Source: an uncultured Mediterraneibacter sp.
Lineage (GTDB): Bacteria > Bacillota > Clostridia > Lachnospirales > Lachnospiraceae
Direction of reading: 5' to 3'
Length of the DNA: 64,000 nucleotides
NCBI GenBank assembly: GCA_934309345.1
Contig: CAKRDD010000019.1
Span: 7,082-71,081 of the forward strand
Below the pieces are notes generated by a model, which was given only the letters and a program-made list of their open reading frames with translations, did not search any database and was not told the DNA's origin. Made by a program: the position numbers and the translations under genes. Below are positions 18,222 to 26,401 of this stretch, piece after piece. How positions within the stretch are numbered: position 1 is the first letter of the stretch; every line of letters starts with the position of its first letter.

Positions 18222-18657
18222 TTATCCACATTCAACTCCTGATTATGGCTTTTAGGGCAGACTTTCCCCTACCCAAATACAATGTTTTCAGCAACTGTTT
18301 GTTGAAAAAGTGAAAAACAGCCACTTTTTATTAACTTCGTACTAAAATAATGTGGATAACTCTAAAAATGGTAGAGTCTCTCCATTACATTTTACATCAA
18401 AAAAGCTGTAGAATCAATGAAAAAACAGTGTGTATAACTTTATCAACATCTTAAAACGTTGATAATTATGGTTTTTTATGAATAAAAAAAATTTTATCCA
18501 CACGATATTTAGTGGTTTTCCACAGGTTATACAGAAGTTATCCACATATGTTGATAACTTTGTGGATAACTTCTGTATAAGTGTTGTATAATTATGTGAA
18601 GAAATAGTTATACCCCTTGATATATAAGGGTTTCGAGGAACTGTGTAATTATTCACA
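18222..18657. other. oriC sub-region upstream of dnaA (DnaA-box cluster)
   Basis: The 698-base gap between dnaA and rpmH has perfect boxes at 18222-18230, 18351-18359 (TGTGGATAA), 18494-18502, 18538-18546 and 18561-18569, plus near-matches at 18429-18437 (TGTGTATAA) and 18649-18657 (TTATTCACA). The surrounding sequence is very AT-rich. Strand of coding switches here (minus to the left, plus to the right), as expected at a bidirectional origin. Confidence 0.85.
18527..18580. repeat. 20-bp perfect inverted repeat carrying two DnaA boxes
   Basis: TTATACAGAAGTTATCCACA at 18527-18546 is exactly complementary to 18561-18580, with a 14-base spacer. Each arm ends at the spacer with a perfect DnaA box, so two boxes face each other 23 bases apart. 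Confidence 0.85.
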
Positions 18658-18723
18658 GAAAATGTGAAAAACTCTTTAAAATGAAAAAAGGCCAGAAAAT
18701 GAGGGAAAGATTGTTGATAAAGC

Positions 18724-18752
18724 TTGACTTTATGCGGTTTTCCATCTATAAT
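18724..18752 (+). promoter_or_regulatory. Predicted promoter of the rpmH-rnpA-yidD-yidC-jag run
   Basis: TTGACT (18724-18729), 17-base spacer, TATAAT (18747-18752): a near-consensus sigma-A promoter about 100 bases before rpmH. Confidence 0.7.
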
Positions 18753-18850
18753 TAAGAGCAGTGTCTTTTAATATTGAGGCGCAGTAACGAAGTTAATTTT
18801 GTGAATACTTTTATTATAAGGTATATCAGGCATAAGGGAGGTGTAAGAAT

Positions 18851-18985
18851 ATGAAGATGACATTTCAGCCGAAGAAGAGATCAAGATCTAAAGTTCACGG
18901 ATTCAGAGCAAGAATGAGCACACCAGGCGGAAGAAAAGTTCTGGCAGCAAGAAGAGCAAAAGGAAGAAAACAGTTATCAGCATAG
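18851..18985 (+). CDS. rpmH: 50S ribosomal protein L34
   Basis: 44 codons (ATG 18851 to TAG 18985): MKMTFQPKKRSRSKVHGFRA then RMSTPGGRKVLAARRAKGRK and QLSA. This is the strongly conserved, very basic L34 sequence, and rpmH is next to dnaA in most bacteria. The ribosome site GGGAGGTG lies 9-10 bases upstream. Confidence 0.97.
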   Translation: MKMTFQPKKRSRSKVHGFRARMSTPGGRKVLAARRAKGRKQLSA

Positions 18986-19010
18986 GCCGCATATATGTGG
19001 CCTTTTCTTC
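18985..19010 (+). terminator. Terminator-like hairpin between rpmH and rnpA
   Basis: GGCCGCATATATGTGGCC followed by TTTTCTTC begins on the last base of the rpmH stop codon. It may reduce read-through so that rpmH mRNA is in excess over rnpA. Confidence 0.6.
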
Positions 19011-19066
19011 TATTTATTATTAAATGATAACGGATCTTACTGTTATCTAGAATGAAGAGGATATTG

Positions 19067-19402
19067 ATGAAATTTTCTGAGTCTTTAAAAAAGAATAAAG
19101 ATTTTCAGTCAGTCTACAGGAATGGAAAATCTTTCGCTAATAAATGTCTTGTAATGTATATAATCCCGAACGAACTGAATAAGAACCGACTGGGAATATC
19201 AGTTAGTAAAAAGGTTGGAAACAGTGTGGTAAGACATCATCTTACCCGGTTGATCAGAGAAAGTTACAGATTGTCAGAAGAACATTTCCGATGTGGGTAT
19301 GATATAGTAGTAATCGCGAGAACAAGTGCAAAGGATAAGAATTATCATGATGTGGAAAGTGCACTGATCCATCTCGGAAAGCTTCATCACATATATGTCT
19401 GA
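19067..19402 (+). CDS. rnpA: Ribonuclease P protein component
   Basis: About 112 residues from ATG 19067, chosen because AAGAGG lies 5-10 bases upstream; an in-frame ATG at 19052 would add five residues. RnpA features: KKNKDFQSVYRNGKSF near the N-terminus, GISVSKKVGNSVVRHHLTRLIRES (the RNR motif region, here RHHLTRLIR) and DIVVIARTSA. It binds the RNase P RNA and helps recognise pre-tRNA leaders. Confidence 0.95.
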   Translation: MKFSESLKKNKDFQSVYRNGKSFANKCLVMYIIPNELNKNRLGISVSKKVGNSVVRHHLTRLIRESYRLSEEHFRCGYDIVVIARTSAKDKNYHDVESALIHLGKLHHIYV

Positions 19403-19429
19403 TAAGACAATGATAAGGAAGTGGCGCAG

Positions 19430-19642
19430 ATGAAGTATATCCTGTTATGGATGATTCGTTTTTACAGGAAATATCTGTCCGGAATGAAGGGCGGATGCAC
19501 TTGTAAGTATTATCCAACCTGCTCACAGTATGGGTTGGAAGCAATCGAGAAGTACGGAGCTCTCAAGGGAGGTGCTCTGGCGGTATGGAGAATCCTGCGC
19601 TGTAATCCATTTTCAAAAGGTGGATACGATCCGGTACCTTAA
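19430..19642 (+). CDS. yidD: Membrane protein insertion efficiency factor YidD
   Basis: 70 residues from ATG 19430 (AAGGAAG about 8 bases upstream; an in-frame GTG at 19421 is possible). It has the YidD core: FYRKYLSGMKGGCTCKYYPTCS, the CxxYPTCSxY Cys motif, then a conserved GxxxxxWRILRCNPFSKGGYDPVP end. A small protein near the membrane thought to assist YidC-dependent insertion. Lies between rnpA and yidC in the conserved order. Confidence 0.93.
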   Translation: MKYILLWMIRFYRKYLSGMKGGCTCKYYPTCSQYGLEAIEKYGALKGGALAVWRILRCNPFSKGGYDPVP

Positions 19643-19654
19643 GGAGGATAAGTA

Positions 19655-20986
19655 ATGGAAGTATACGGACTTTTGGCTTCAGGTTATGGAGACTGGCCGA
19701 TCATCAAACAGATTGCCTGGCTTTTAGGTCAGGTGATGAATGGTATCTTCAATGTACTTAGCATGATTGGTATTGAGAATATTGGTGTTTGTATCATTAT
19801 TTTCACAATCATTATTTATACATTGATGATTCCGCTTACAATCAAGCAGCAGAAGTTTTCTAAGATGTCAGCTGTTATGCAGCCGGAGATCAAGAAAATT
19901 CAGAAAAAATACGAAGGAAAGAAAGATCAGGCTTCAATGATGAAGCAGCAGGAAGAGATCAATCTTGTTTATGAGAAGTATGGAACTTCCATGACAGGCG
20001 GATGTCTCCCAATGTTGATCCAGATGCCGATTCTGTTCGCGCTGTATCCGGTTATCCGTGATATTCCGACGTATGTAAAAGGTGTTAAAGATGTTTATAT
20101 GCCTGTAACAGAAGCAATCATGAATACAAATGGTTTCCAGAAGATCATGGAGACGATCGGTGAAGCAAGCCCGGTTCTTATGAACCCTAAGGCTTATGAT
20201 TATTCCCAGGCAGACACAATCGTAAATGTACTTTATAAATTCCAGGATTCTACATGGAATACGCTGATGGAAAAGATGCCGAGTATCACGGATCTTGCAC
20301 AGCAGACAATGGATAAGGTTACTCACCTGAACAGTTTCCTTGGAATTAATATCGGAGAGCAGCCGCTGACACAGCTGACAGCTGCATTCCACAACGGATC
20401 TGTTGCAGGGATCATCCTTGCAGTACTTATTCCGGTACTTGCAGGTCTGACACAGTTTATCAGTGTTAAGCTTCAGCCACAGCCGGCCGGAGATGACAAA
20501 GATAACCCGATGGCAAGCTCTATGAAGACAATGACATACACAATGCCGCTGATCTCAGTATTTATGGGATTCACACTTCCGGCAGGTCTTGGTCTTTACT
20601 GGGCAGCAAGTGCAGCAGTAAGATGTATCCAGCAGCTTGCAATCAACAAGTATCTCAGCACAAAATCTCTTGATGAGATGATCAAAGAGAATCAGGAGAA
20701 AGCACAGAAGAAACGTGAGAAACACGGAGCTCCTGCAAAAGAGATCAATAAGATGGCTACAACAAGTACTCGTAATGTGGGTACTGTTACAAAAGGAAAA
20801 TCTGGAATTTCTGAAGCAGAGAAAGAAGAAAAGATCCAGAAAGCACAGCAGAAGGCTCAGAATTCCAAGCCGGGAAGCCTTGCTTCCAAGGCAAATCTGG
20901 TAAGCCGTTATAACAGCGGACAGCAGACAAACCAGCCGAAGGCAGAAGATGAGAGCAGCTCTAAAGGAAAAAAGGGCAAGAAATAA
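19655..20986 (+). CDS. yidC: YidC/Oxa1-family membrane insertase
   Basis: 443 residues. Helices around 35-62, 118-138 (GGCLPMLIQMPILFALYPVI), 245-270 and 290-330 match the YidC insertase core; the first is followed by the basic cytoplasmic hairpin PEIKKIQKKYEGKKDQASMMKQQ. The C-terminal 110 residues are a Lys/Glu/Gln-rich cytoplasmic tail that may contact ribosomes. No lipobox is visible at the N-terminus, which differs from SpoIIIJ of Bacillus. AAGGAGG precedes the ATG. Confidence 0.94.
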   Translation: MEVYGLLASGYGDWPIIKQIAWLLGQVMNGIFNVLSMIGIENIGVCIIIFTIIIYTLMIPLTIKQQKFSKMSAVMQPEIKKIQKKYEGKKDQASMMKQQEEINLVYEKYGTSMTGGCLPMLIQMPILFALYPVIRDIPTYVKGVKDVYMPVTEAIMNTNGFQKIMETIGEASPVLMNPKAYDYSQADTIVNVLYKFQDSTWNTLMEKMPSITDLAQQTMDKVTHLNSFLGINIGEQPLTQLTAAFHNGSVAGIILAVLIPVLAGLTQFISVKLQPQPAGDDKDNPMASSMKTMTYTMPLISVFMGFTLPAGLGLYWAASAAVRCIQQLAINKYLSTKSLDEMIKENQEKAQKKREKHGAPAKEINKMATTSTRNVGTVTKGKSGISEAEKEEKIQKAQQKAQNSKPGSLASKANLVSRYNSGQQTNQPKAEDESSSKGKKGKK

Positions 20987-21064
20987 TAAAGGAAGATTCG
21001 TAACTCCTAACCGTTCTCTTAAAAAGCAGGAGACGGGTCAGGATTTGAAGATGGAGGAATCGGG

Positions 21065-21889
21065 ATGAACGGTAGTATCAGAGTATCGGCGAAAACAGTT
21101 GATGATGCGATCACAGAAGCATTGATCCAGCTTGGTGTAACAAGCGACAGACTGGAGTACGAAGTAATCGAGAAGGGAAGCGCAGGATTCCTGGGAATCG
21201 GAATGAAGCAGGCAGTTATTGAAGCGAGAAGAAAACCGGAACCGAAAGAGGAGAAGGTAGAAGAGCCTGTAGTAGAAGAACCTGTGAAAGCAGAGCCAAA
21301 GAAGGTTGAAGCAGTTCAGCCTCAGAAAGCAGCAGAAAAGAAAGCGGATGAACCTAAGAAAGCTGCTTTTGAAAAAGCTGTAGAAAAAGAAGTAAAAGAG
21401 GAAGTTAAGAAAGAGACAAAACTTGTAGAAGTTCAGCCTCAGACAATTAAAGCAGTAGAAGATTTCCTCAAGAATACAATGAAAGCCATGGACATGGAAG
21501 TTGAGCTTAAGACTGAGATCGATCAGGACGGTGCACTTTGCGTAGATATGAGTGGAGAGCACATGGGAATCCTGATCGGTAAGAGAGGACAGACTCTGGA
21601 TTCTCTGCAGTATCTTGCGAACCGTGTAGCGAACAAGCATCAGGAAGGTTATGTAAGAGTAAAGCTTGACACAGAGAACTATCGTGCAAGAAGAGAAGAG
21701 ACTCTGAGACACCTTGCAAAGAACATTGCACATAAGGTAAAGAGAAACAGAAGACCGGTAGCACTTGAGCCGATGAATCCTTATGAGAGAAGAATCATCC
21801 ACTCAGCACTGCAGTCAGATCCTTATGTGATGACACACAGTGAGGGAGAAGAGCCGTTCAGAAAAGTTGTTATTACTTTGAAGAAATAA
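21065..21889 (+). CDS. jag: RNA-binding protein Jag/KhpB (Jag-N, KH, R3H)
   Basis: 274 residues in the standard order: Jag-N domain (about 1-52, with the GSAGFLGIGMK motif), an Ala/Lys/Glu-rich linker (about 55-125), a KH domain with the GKRG loop (MGILIGKRGQTLDSLQYL, about 160-180) and an R3H domain (NPYERRIIHSAL near 240). Known homologues bind many mRNAs and influence cell division and envelope growth. Always found downstream of yidC. Confidence 0.94.
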   Translation: MNGSIRVSAKTVDDAITEALIQLGVTSDRLEYEVIEKGSAGFLGIGMKQAVIEARRKPEPKEEKVEEPVVEEPVKAEPKKVEAVQPQKAAEKKADEPKKAAFEKAVEKEVKEEVKKETKLVEVQPQTIKAVEDFLKNTMKAMDMEVELKTEIDQDGALCVDMSGEHMGILIGKRGQTLDSLQYLANRVANKHQEGYVRVKLDTENYRARREETLRHLAKNIAHKVKRNRRPVALEPMNPYERRIIHSALQSDPYVMTHSEGEEPFRKVVITLKK

Positions 21890-21913
21890 TACTGTTTATG
21901 AATCGGAAGCGAA

Positions 21914-21965
21914 AGGACGTTTACGCTTCACGGATACTTTCGTGAGGTGTGGAACGTCCTTTTTT
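21914..21965 (+). terminator. Terminator after jag
   Basis: AGGACGTT ... GAACGTCCT with an inner TTCACG / CGTGAG stem, followed by TTTTT. Ends the rpmH-jag run. Confidence 0.75.
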
Positions 21966-22065
21966 CTATGTAAAATATAGGAAGCAGGAAATACTGTAAA
22001 GAGAAAACAGTTGGAAGCAGGAAGTGTGCCAAGCACACAGCAGGAAAACAGAAAGGAAATAAGGC

Positions 22066-23454
22066 ATGAATCAGGATACGATTGCAGCGATTTCTACAGG
22101 TATGACCAATTCGGGAATCGGAATTGTAAGAATCAGCGGAAGTGAAGCGCTGGAGATAGCAGATCGTGTATATAAAGGGAAAGAAACGATTACAGAAGTG
22201 CCAACGCATACGATTCATTATGGACATGTAATGGATGGAGATGAGACAGTTGACGAAGTACTTGTGATGGTGATGCGCGGACCTCGTACATTTACAGGAG
22301 AAGACACAGTTGAGATTAACTGCCACGGTGGAACTTATGTTGTAAGCAGAGTTTTGGAGACGGTCTTAAAGGCGGGAGCAAGACCGGCAGAGCCGGGAGA
22401 ATTTACCAAGAGGGCATTCTTAAACGGTAAGATGGATCTGTCACAGGCAGAGGCAGTCATTGATGTGATCACATCAGAAAATGAGTATGCGCTGCAAAGT
22501 TCGATCAGCCAGCTCAAGGGAAGTGTGAAGAACAGGATCAAAGAGATCCGTGAGAAGATCATTTATCATACAGCGTTTATTGAGACTGCGCTGGATGATC
22601 CGGAGCATATCAGTGTCGATGGATATGGCGAGGTGCTCAAAGAGGCAGCAGAAGAGGTGATCGGTCAGCTGAAAGAACTGATTGATTCTTCGGATGATGG
22701 AAGGATCATGAAAGAGGGAATCCAGACAGTGATTCTTGGAAAACCGAATGCAGGAAAGTCCTCACTTCTGAATATTCTGGCCGGTCATGACCGTGCGATC
22801 GTTACGGATATTGAAGGTACGACAAGAGATGTCTTAGAGGAGCAGATCCGTCTGCAGGGACTGACTTTGAATATCATTGATACTGCCGGAATCCGTCAGA
22901 CAGACGACATCGTGGAAAAAATGGGTGTCGATAAGGCGAAAGAATACGCGAAAGATGCGGATCTTATTATTTATGTTGTAGATGCATCAAGAAATCTTGA
23001 CGAAAATGATGAAAAAATCTTTGATTTGATTTATGATAAAAGAACAGTGATTCTGCTTAATAAGTCGGATCTGGATACTGTAGTGACAGAAGAGATGATC
23101 CGCGAAAGGATTTCACAAAAAGGTGTTCAGAAGCAGATTCCTGTGATTGCGATTTCTGCAAAGGAAGAGCAGGGAATCAAGGAACTTGAGAACACCGTGA
23201 AAGCAATGTTCTTAAAGGGAGATCTCTCATTCAATGAAGAGGTTTATATTACAAATGCAAGACAGAAAAATGCATTGGTCAATGCGAGAGAGAGTATGAG
23301 GAAAGTCATTTTCAGCATTGACGCCGGCATGCCGGAGGATTTCTATTCGATCGATCTGATGGATGCCTATGAATCACTTGGAAATATTACCGGAGAATCA
23401 ATAGGAGAAGATTTAGTAAATGAAATATTCAGCAAGTTCTGTATGGGAAAATAA
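22066..23454 (+). CDS. mnmE: tRNA modification GTPase MnmE
   Basis: 462 residues. N-terminal folate-binding domain (1-118), helical domain, and a G domain inserted at about 220-375 with G1 GKPNAGKSS, G3 DTAGIRQ and G4 NKSD, then the C-terminal FCMGK motif whose Cys is conserved in the family. With MnmG it builds the cmnm5 group at U34 of tRNAs reading split codon boxes. Confidence 0.97.
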   Translation: MNQDTIAAISTGMTNSGIGIVRISGSEALEIADRVYKGKETITEVPTHTIHYGHVMDGDETVDEVLVMVMRGPRTFTGEDTVEINCHGGTYVVSRVLETVLKAGARPAEPGEFTKRAFLNGKMDLSQAEAVIDVITSENEYALQSSISQLKGSVKNRIKEIREKIIYHTAFIETALDDPEHISVDGYGEVLKEAAEEVIGQLKELIDSSDDGRIMKEGIQTVILGKPNAGKSSLLNILAGHDRAIVTDIEGTTRDVLEEQIRLQGLTLNIIDTAGIRQTDDIVEKMGVDKAKEYAKDADLIIYVVDASRNLDENDEKIFDLIYDKRTVILLNKSDLDTVVTEEMIRERISQKGVQKQIPVIAISAKEEQGIKELENTVKAMFLKGDLSFNEEVYITNARQKNALVNARESMRKVIFSIDAGMPEDFYSIDLMDAYESLGNITGESIGEDLVNEIFSKFCMGK

Positions 23455-25312
23455 AGATGAATATGATGTTGTCGTTGTAGGCGCAGGACATGCGGGCTGT
23501 GAGGCTGCACTTGCGACTGCGAGACTTGGATTTAAGACAGTGATCTTTACGGTCAGTGTGGACAGTATTGCGCTGATGCCATGCAATCCAAACATCGGAG
23601 GAAGCTCAAAGGGACATCTGGTCAGAGAGCTGGATGCGCTCGGCGGAGAGATGGGAAAGGTCATTGACCGGACATTTATCCAGTCTAAGATGCTCAACAG
23701 TTCAAAAGGTCCTGCCGTGCATTCACTGCGTGCACAGGCGGATAAGGCAAACTATAGTAAAACAATGCGTCAGGTGCTTCAGAATCAGGAGAATCTGGAT
23801 ATCCGTCAGATGGAAGTGACAGAGATCCTGGCAGAGGATGGGAAGATCACAGGAGTGCAGACGTACTCAGGCGCTATTTACCGCTGTAAGGCCGTTGTAC
23901 TCTGTACGGGTACATATTTAAAGGCTCGCTGTATTTACGGCGAAATAAGCACACATACGGGCCCTAACGGGCTTCAGAGTGCCAACTACCTGACAGATAG
24001 TCTGAAAGCACTCGGAATTAAGATGTACCGCTTCAAAACAGGTACACCGGCACGTATTGATAAGAATACGATTGATTTCAGCAAGATGCAGGAACAGAAA
24101 GGAGATGAGAGGGTTGTACCGTTCTCATTTACTACAGATCCTGAGAGTGTTCAGATCGATCAGGCATCATGCTGGCTGACTTATACGAATGAGACAACAC
24201 ATGAGATTATCCGTGACAATCTGGACCGTTCACCGCTTTATTCAGGAGCGATTGAAGGTACAGGTCCGAGATATTGTCCGTCGATCGAGGATAAGGTTGT
24301 GAAATTCCCGGACAAGAACCGTCATCAGGTATTTATCGAGCCGGAAGGACTTGAGACGAATGAAATGTATGTCGGTGGAATGTCCAGTTCACTTCCGGAA
24401 GATGTCCAGTATGCAATGTACAGAAGTGTGCCGGGACTGGAACATGCGAAGATCGTGCGAAATGCGTATGCAATCGAATATGACTGCATCGATGCAAGAC
24501 AGTTGAAGAGCACATTGGAATTCAAAGAGATAGAAGGTCTATTCAGTGGTGGACAGTTTAACGGAAGTTCAGGCTATGAAGAGGCTGCTTCCCAGGGACT
24601 GATCGCAGGAATCAATGCGGCGAGAAAACTGCAGGGAAAAGAAGGTATCGTGATCGACAGATCCCAGGGATATATAGGAGTTCTGATCGATGATCTTGTC
24701 ACGAAAGAAAGTCATGAACCATATCGTATGATGACTTCACGCGCAGAGTACAGACTGCTTCTTCGTCAGGATAATGCAGATATGCGTCTTACAAAGATTG
24801 GTTACGAGGTGGGACTGATCGACGAAGAGAGATATCAGAAACTACTGAAAAAGGAAGAGATGATCGAAAAAGAGATCGAGCGTGTGGAGCACACAAATGT
24901 AGGTACTACAGAAGCTGTACAGGCATTGCTTGAATCTTATGAAAGCACACCGTTGACATCAGGAACAACACTTGCAGAGTTGATCCGCAGACCGGAGCTG
25001 TCTTATGAGAAAATCGCACCGATCGATAAGCACAGAGAAGAACTGCCATATGATGTCAAAGAACAGGTTGATATTAATATCAAATATGATGGCTATATCA
25101 AGCGTCAGATGCGTCAGGTAGAGCAGTTTAAGAAGCTTGAGAACAAGAGAATTCCGGAAAATATTAACTATGATGAGATCCAGAGCCTTCGTCTTGAGGC
25201 AAAGCAGAAACTGAATCAGATCCGTCCGTCATCAATTGGCCAGGCATCCAGAATCTCAGGAGTTTCACCGGCAGATGTGTCCGTGCTTCTTGTATATTTG
25301 AGCAGTAAATAA
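23420..25312 (+). CDS. mnmG: tRNA uridine-5-carboxymethylaminomethyl synthase MnmG
   Basis: 630 residues. FAD-binding GAGHAGCEAA near residue 20, the GidA signature GPRYCPSIEDKV (about 275) and the CIDARQLKSTLE segment (about 355), followed by the C-terminal MnmE/tRNA-binding helical domain. FAD-dependent partner of MnmE. The ATG at 23420 overlaps the mnmE end by 35 bases; there is no other Met before the FAD motif. Confidence 0.97.
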   Translation: MKYSASSVWENKDEYDVVVVGAGHAGCEAALATARLGFKTVIFTVSVDSIALMPCNPNIGGSSKGHLVRELDALGGEMGKVIDRTFIQSKMLNSSKGPAVHSLRAQADKANYSKTMRQVLQNQENLDIRQMEVTEILAEDGKITGVQTYSGAIYRCKAVVLCTGTYLKARCIYGEISTHTGPNGLQSANYLTDSLKALGIKMYRFKTGTPARIDKNTIDFSKMQEQKGDERVVPFSFTTDPESVQIDQASCWLTYTNETTHEIIRDNLDRSPLYSGAIEGTGPRYCPSIEDKVVKFPDKNRHQVFIEPEGLETNEMYVGGMSSSLPEDVQYAMYRSVPGLEHAKIVRNAYAIEYDCIDARQLKSTLEFKEIEGLFSGGQFNGSSGYEEAASQGLIAGINAARKLQGKEGIVIDRSQGYIGVLIDDLVTKESHEPYRMMTSRAEYRLLLRQDNADMRLTKIGYEVGLIDEERYQKLLKKEEMIEKEIERVEHTNVGTTEAVQALLESYESTPLTSGTTLAELIRRPELSYEKIAPIDKHREELPYDVKEQVDINIKYDGYIKRQMRQVEQFKKLENKRIPENINYDEIQSLRLEAKQKLNQIRPSSIGQASRISGVSPADVSVLLVYLSSK

Positions 25313-25414
25313 AAGTGTTAGTTAAAGTAATACATGAGAATTTAAAAATGCTATAATAATATTCTGCGGAATGGTATTGTCGGATTGTTGAAACCGTTCC
25401 GTGGGAAGTAATGA

Positions 25415-26152
25415 TTGGAGAATATAGTGGGAGAGAACGCACAGAGTAAATTTGATCTAGAATTAGAAAAAATCGGAATCATATTAAATGAGCAGCAGAA
25501 GCAGCAGTTCGACAAGTATTATGAGATGCTTGTTGAGTGGAATAAAGTGATGAATCTGACAGGGATCACGGAGTATGATGAAGTGAATCTGAAGCACTTT
25601 ACAGACAGTCTGACAATCGCAAGAACACAGGAGATGAAGAAGATCCAGAGTGTGATCGACATCGGAACAGGAGCCGGTTTCCCGGGAATTCCTTTAAAGA
25701 TTGCATTTCCGCATCTGAAGGTTGTACTTCTTGATTCACTGAATAAACGAATTAAGTTCTTAGATGCAGTAATTGAAGAATTGGGATTGGAAAATATCAG
25801 TACGATTCACGGAAGAGCAGAAGATTTTGCAAAGAAAAAGGAATACAGAGAGCAGTTTGATCTCTGTGTTTCAAGAGCTGTTGCAAATCTGTCAACATTG
25901 AGTGAGTATTGCCTTCCATTTGTAGCTGTAAATGGCAGTTTTGTTTCTTATAAAAGTGGAGATTCTGAAGAAGAAATCCAGCAGGCGAAACATGCAATTT
26001 CACTGTTAGGTGGAAAGGTGAAGAATGTGGATAAGTTCCAATTACCTGGAACAGACATGGGACGAGCGCTTGTTGAAATCAAAAAAACAAAGCAGACACC
26101 GGGAAAATATCCTAGAAAAGCAGGATTACCGGCAAAAGAACCATTAAAATAA
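25415..26152 (+). CDS. rsmG: 16S rRNA (guanine-527-N7) methyltransferase RsmG
   Basis: About 245 residues. SAM-binding motif VIDIGTGAGFPGIPLKI (about 75-92), LLDSLNKRIKFL (motif II) and the SRAVANLSTLSEYCLPF segment typical of GidB/RsmG. It methylates G527 of 16S rRNA. No ATG is available: TTG 25415 or GTG 25427 (GGAG 6 bases upstream) are the candidate starts. Preceded by a 102-base gap with a TATAAT at 25354 and an imperfect hairpin. Confidence 0.94.
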   Translation: MENIVGENAQSKFDLELEKIGIILNEQQKQQFDKYYEMLVEWNKVMNLTGITEYDEVNLKHFTDSLTIARTQEMKKIQSVIDIGTGAGFPGIPLKIAFPHLKVVLLDSLNKRIKFLDAVIEELGLENISTIHGRAEDFAKKKEYREQFDLCVSRAVANLSTLSEYCLPFVAVNGSFVSYKSGDSEEEIQQAKHAISLLGGKVKNVDKFQLPGTDMGRALVEIKKTKQTPGKYPRKAGLPAKEPLK

Positions 26153-26161
26153 GCCAATATA

Positions 26162-26206
26162 GGAAGACCTGTTTACTGGCATTCTGGTAAACAGGTCTTC
26201 CTTTTT
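26162..26206 (+). terminator. Terminator after rsmG
   Basis: GGAAGACCTGTTTAC and GTAAACAGGTCTTCC form a perfect 15-bp stem with a 10-base loop, followed by TTTTT. Confidence 0.9.
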
Positions 26207-26278
26207 AAGTGTATTGTTAAAAAATGCTGAAATAGTCAGAAAATAAGTGAAAAAAGAAGATATCCTCAAAAAAAGAAG

Positions 26279-26349
26279 GAGTTATCCACATTTTCCACAT
26301 GAGATATTCACTCTGTGTGGATATCTCATGTGGAAAATGTGGATAACTC
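26279..26349. repeat. 29-bp perfect inverted repeat with a DnaA box at each end
   Basis: Arms 26279-26307 and 26321-26349 are exactly complementary, separated by 13 bases. TTATCCACA (26282-26290) and TGTGGATAA (26338-26346) are perfect DnaA boxes near the two outer ends. It lies 9.5 kb right of oriC in the gap between two convergent genes. It is not followed by a T-run comparable to the nearby rsmG terminator. Confidence 0.85.
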
Positions 26350-26401
26350 TAGTTTTTAGAAAAAATATGATGCGAGTAAAATTTCTGATTTATGCGATAT
26401 T

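Noticed and set aside
18414..18656. Minus-strand reading frame of 80 codons inside the upstream origin region
   Set aside because: It runs through the DnaA boxes and the inverted repeat; Tyr/Asn/Ile-rich composition reflects AT-rich DNA.
21980..22022. Repeated GGAAGCAGGAA motif before mnmE as a possible regulatory repeat or CRISPR-like unit
   Set aside because: Only two purine-rich copies with no spacer regularity; more likely ribosome-site-like sequence.
26162..26206. Reading the rsmG terminator as part of the DnaA-box repeat
   Set aside because: The terminator stem has a different sequence and its own T-run; the two hairpins are separate structures 73 bases apart.
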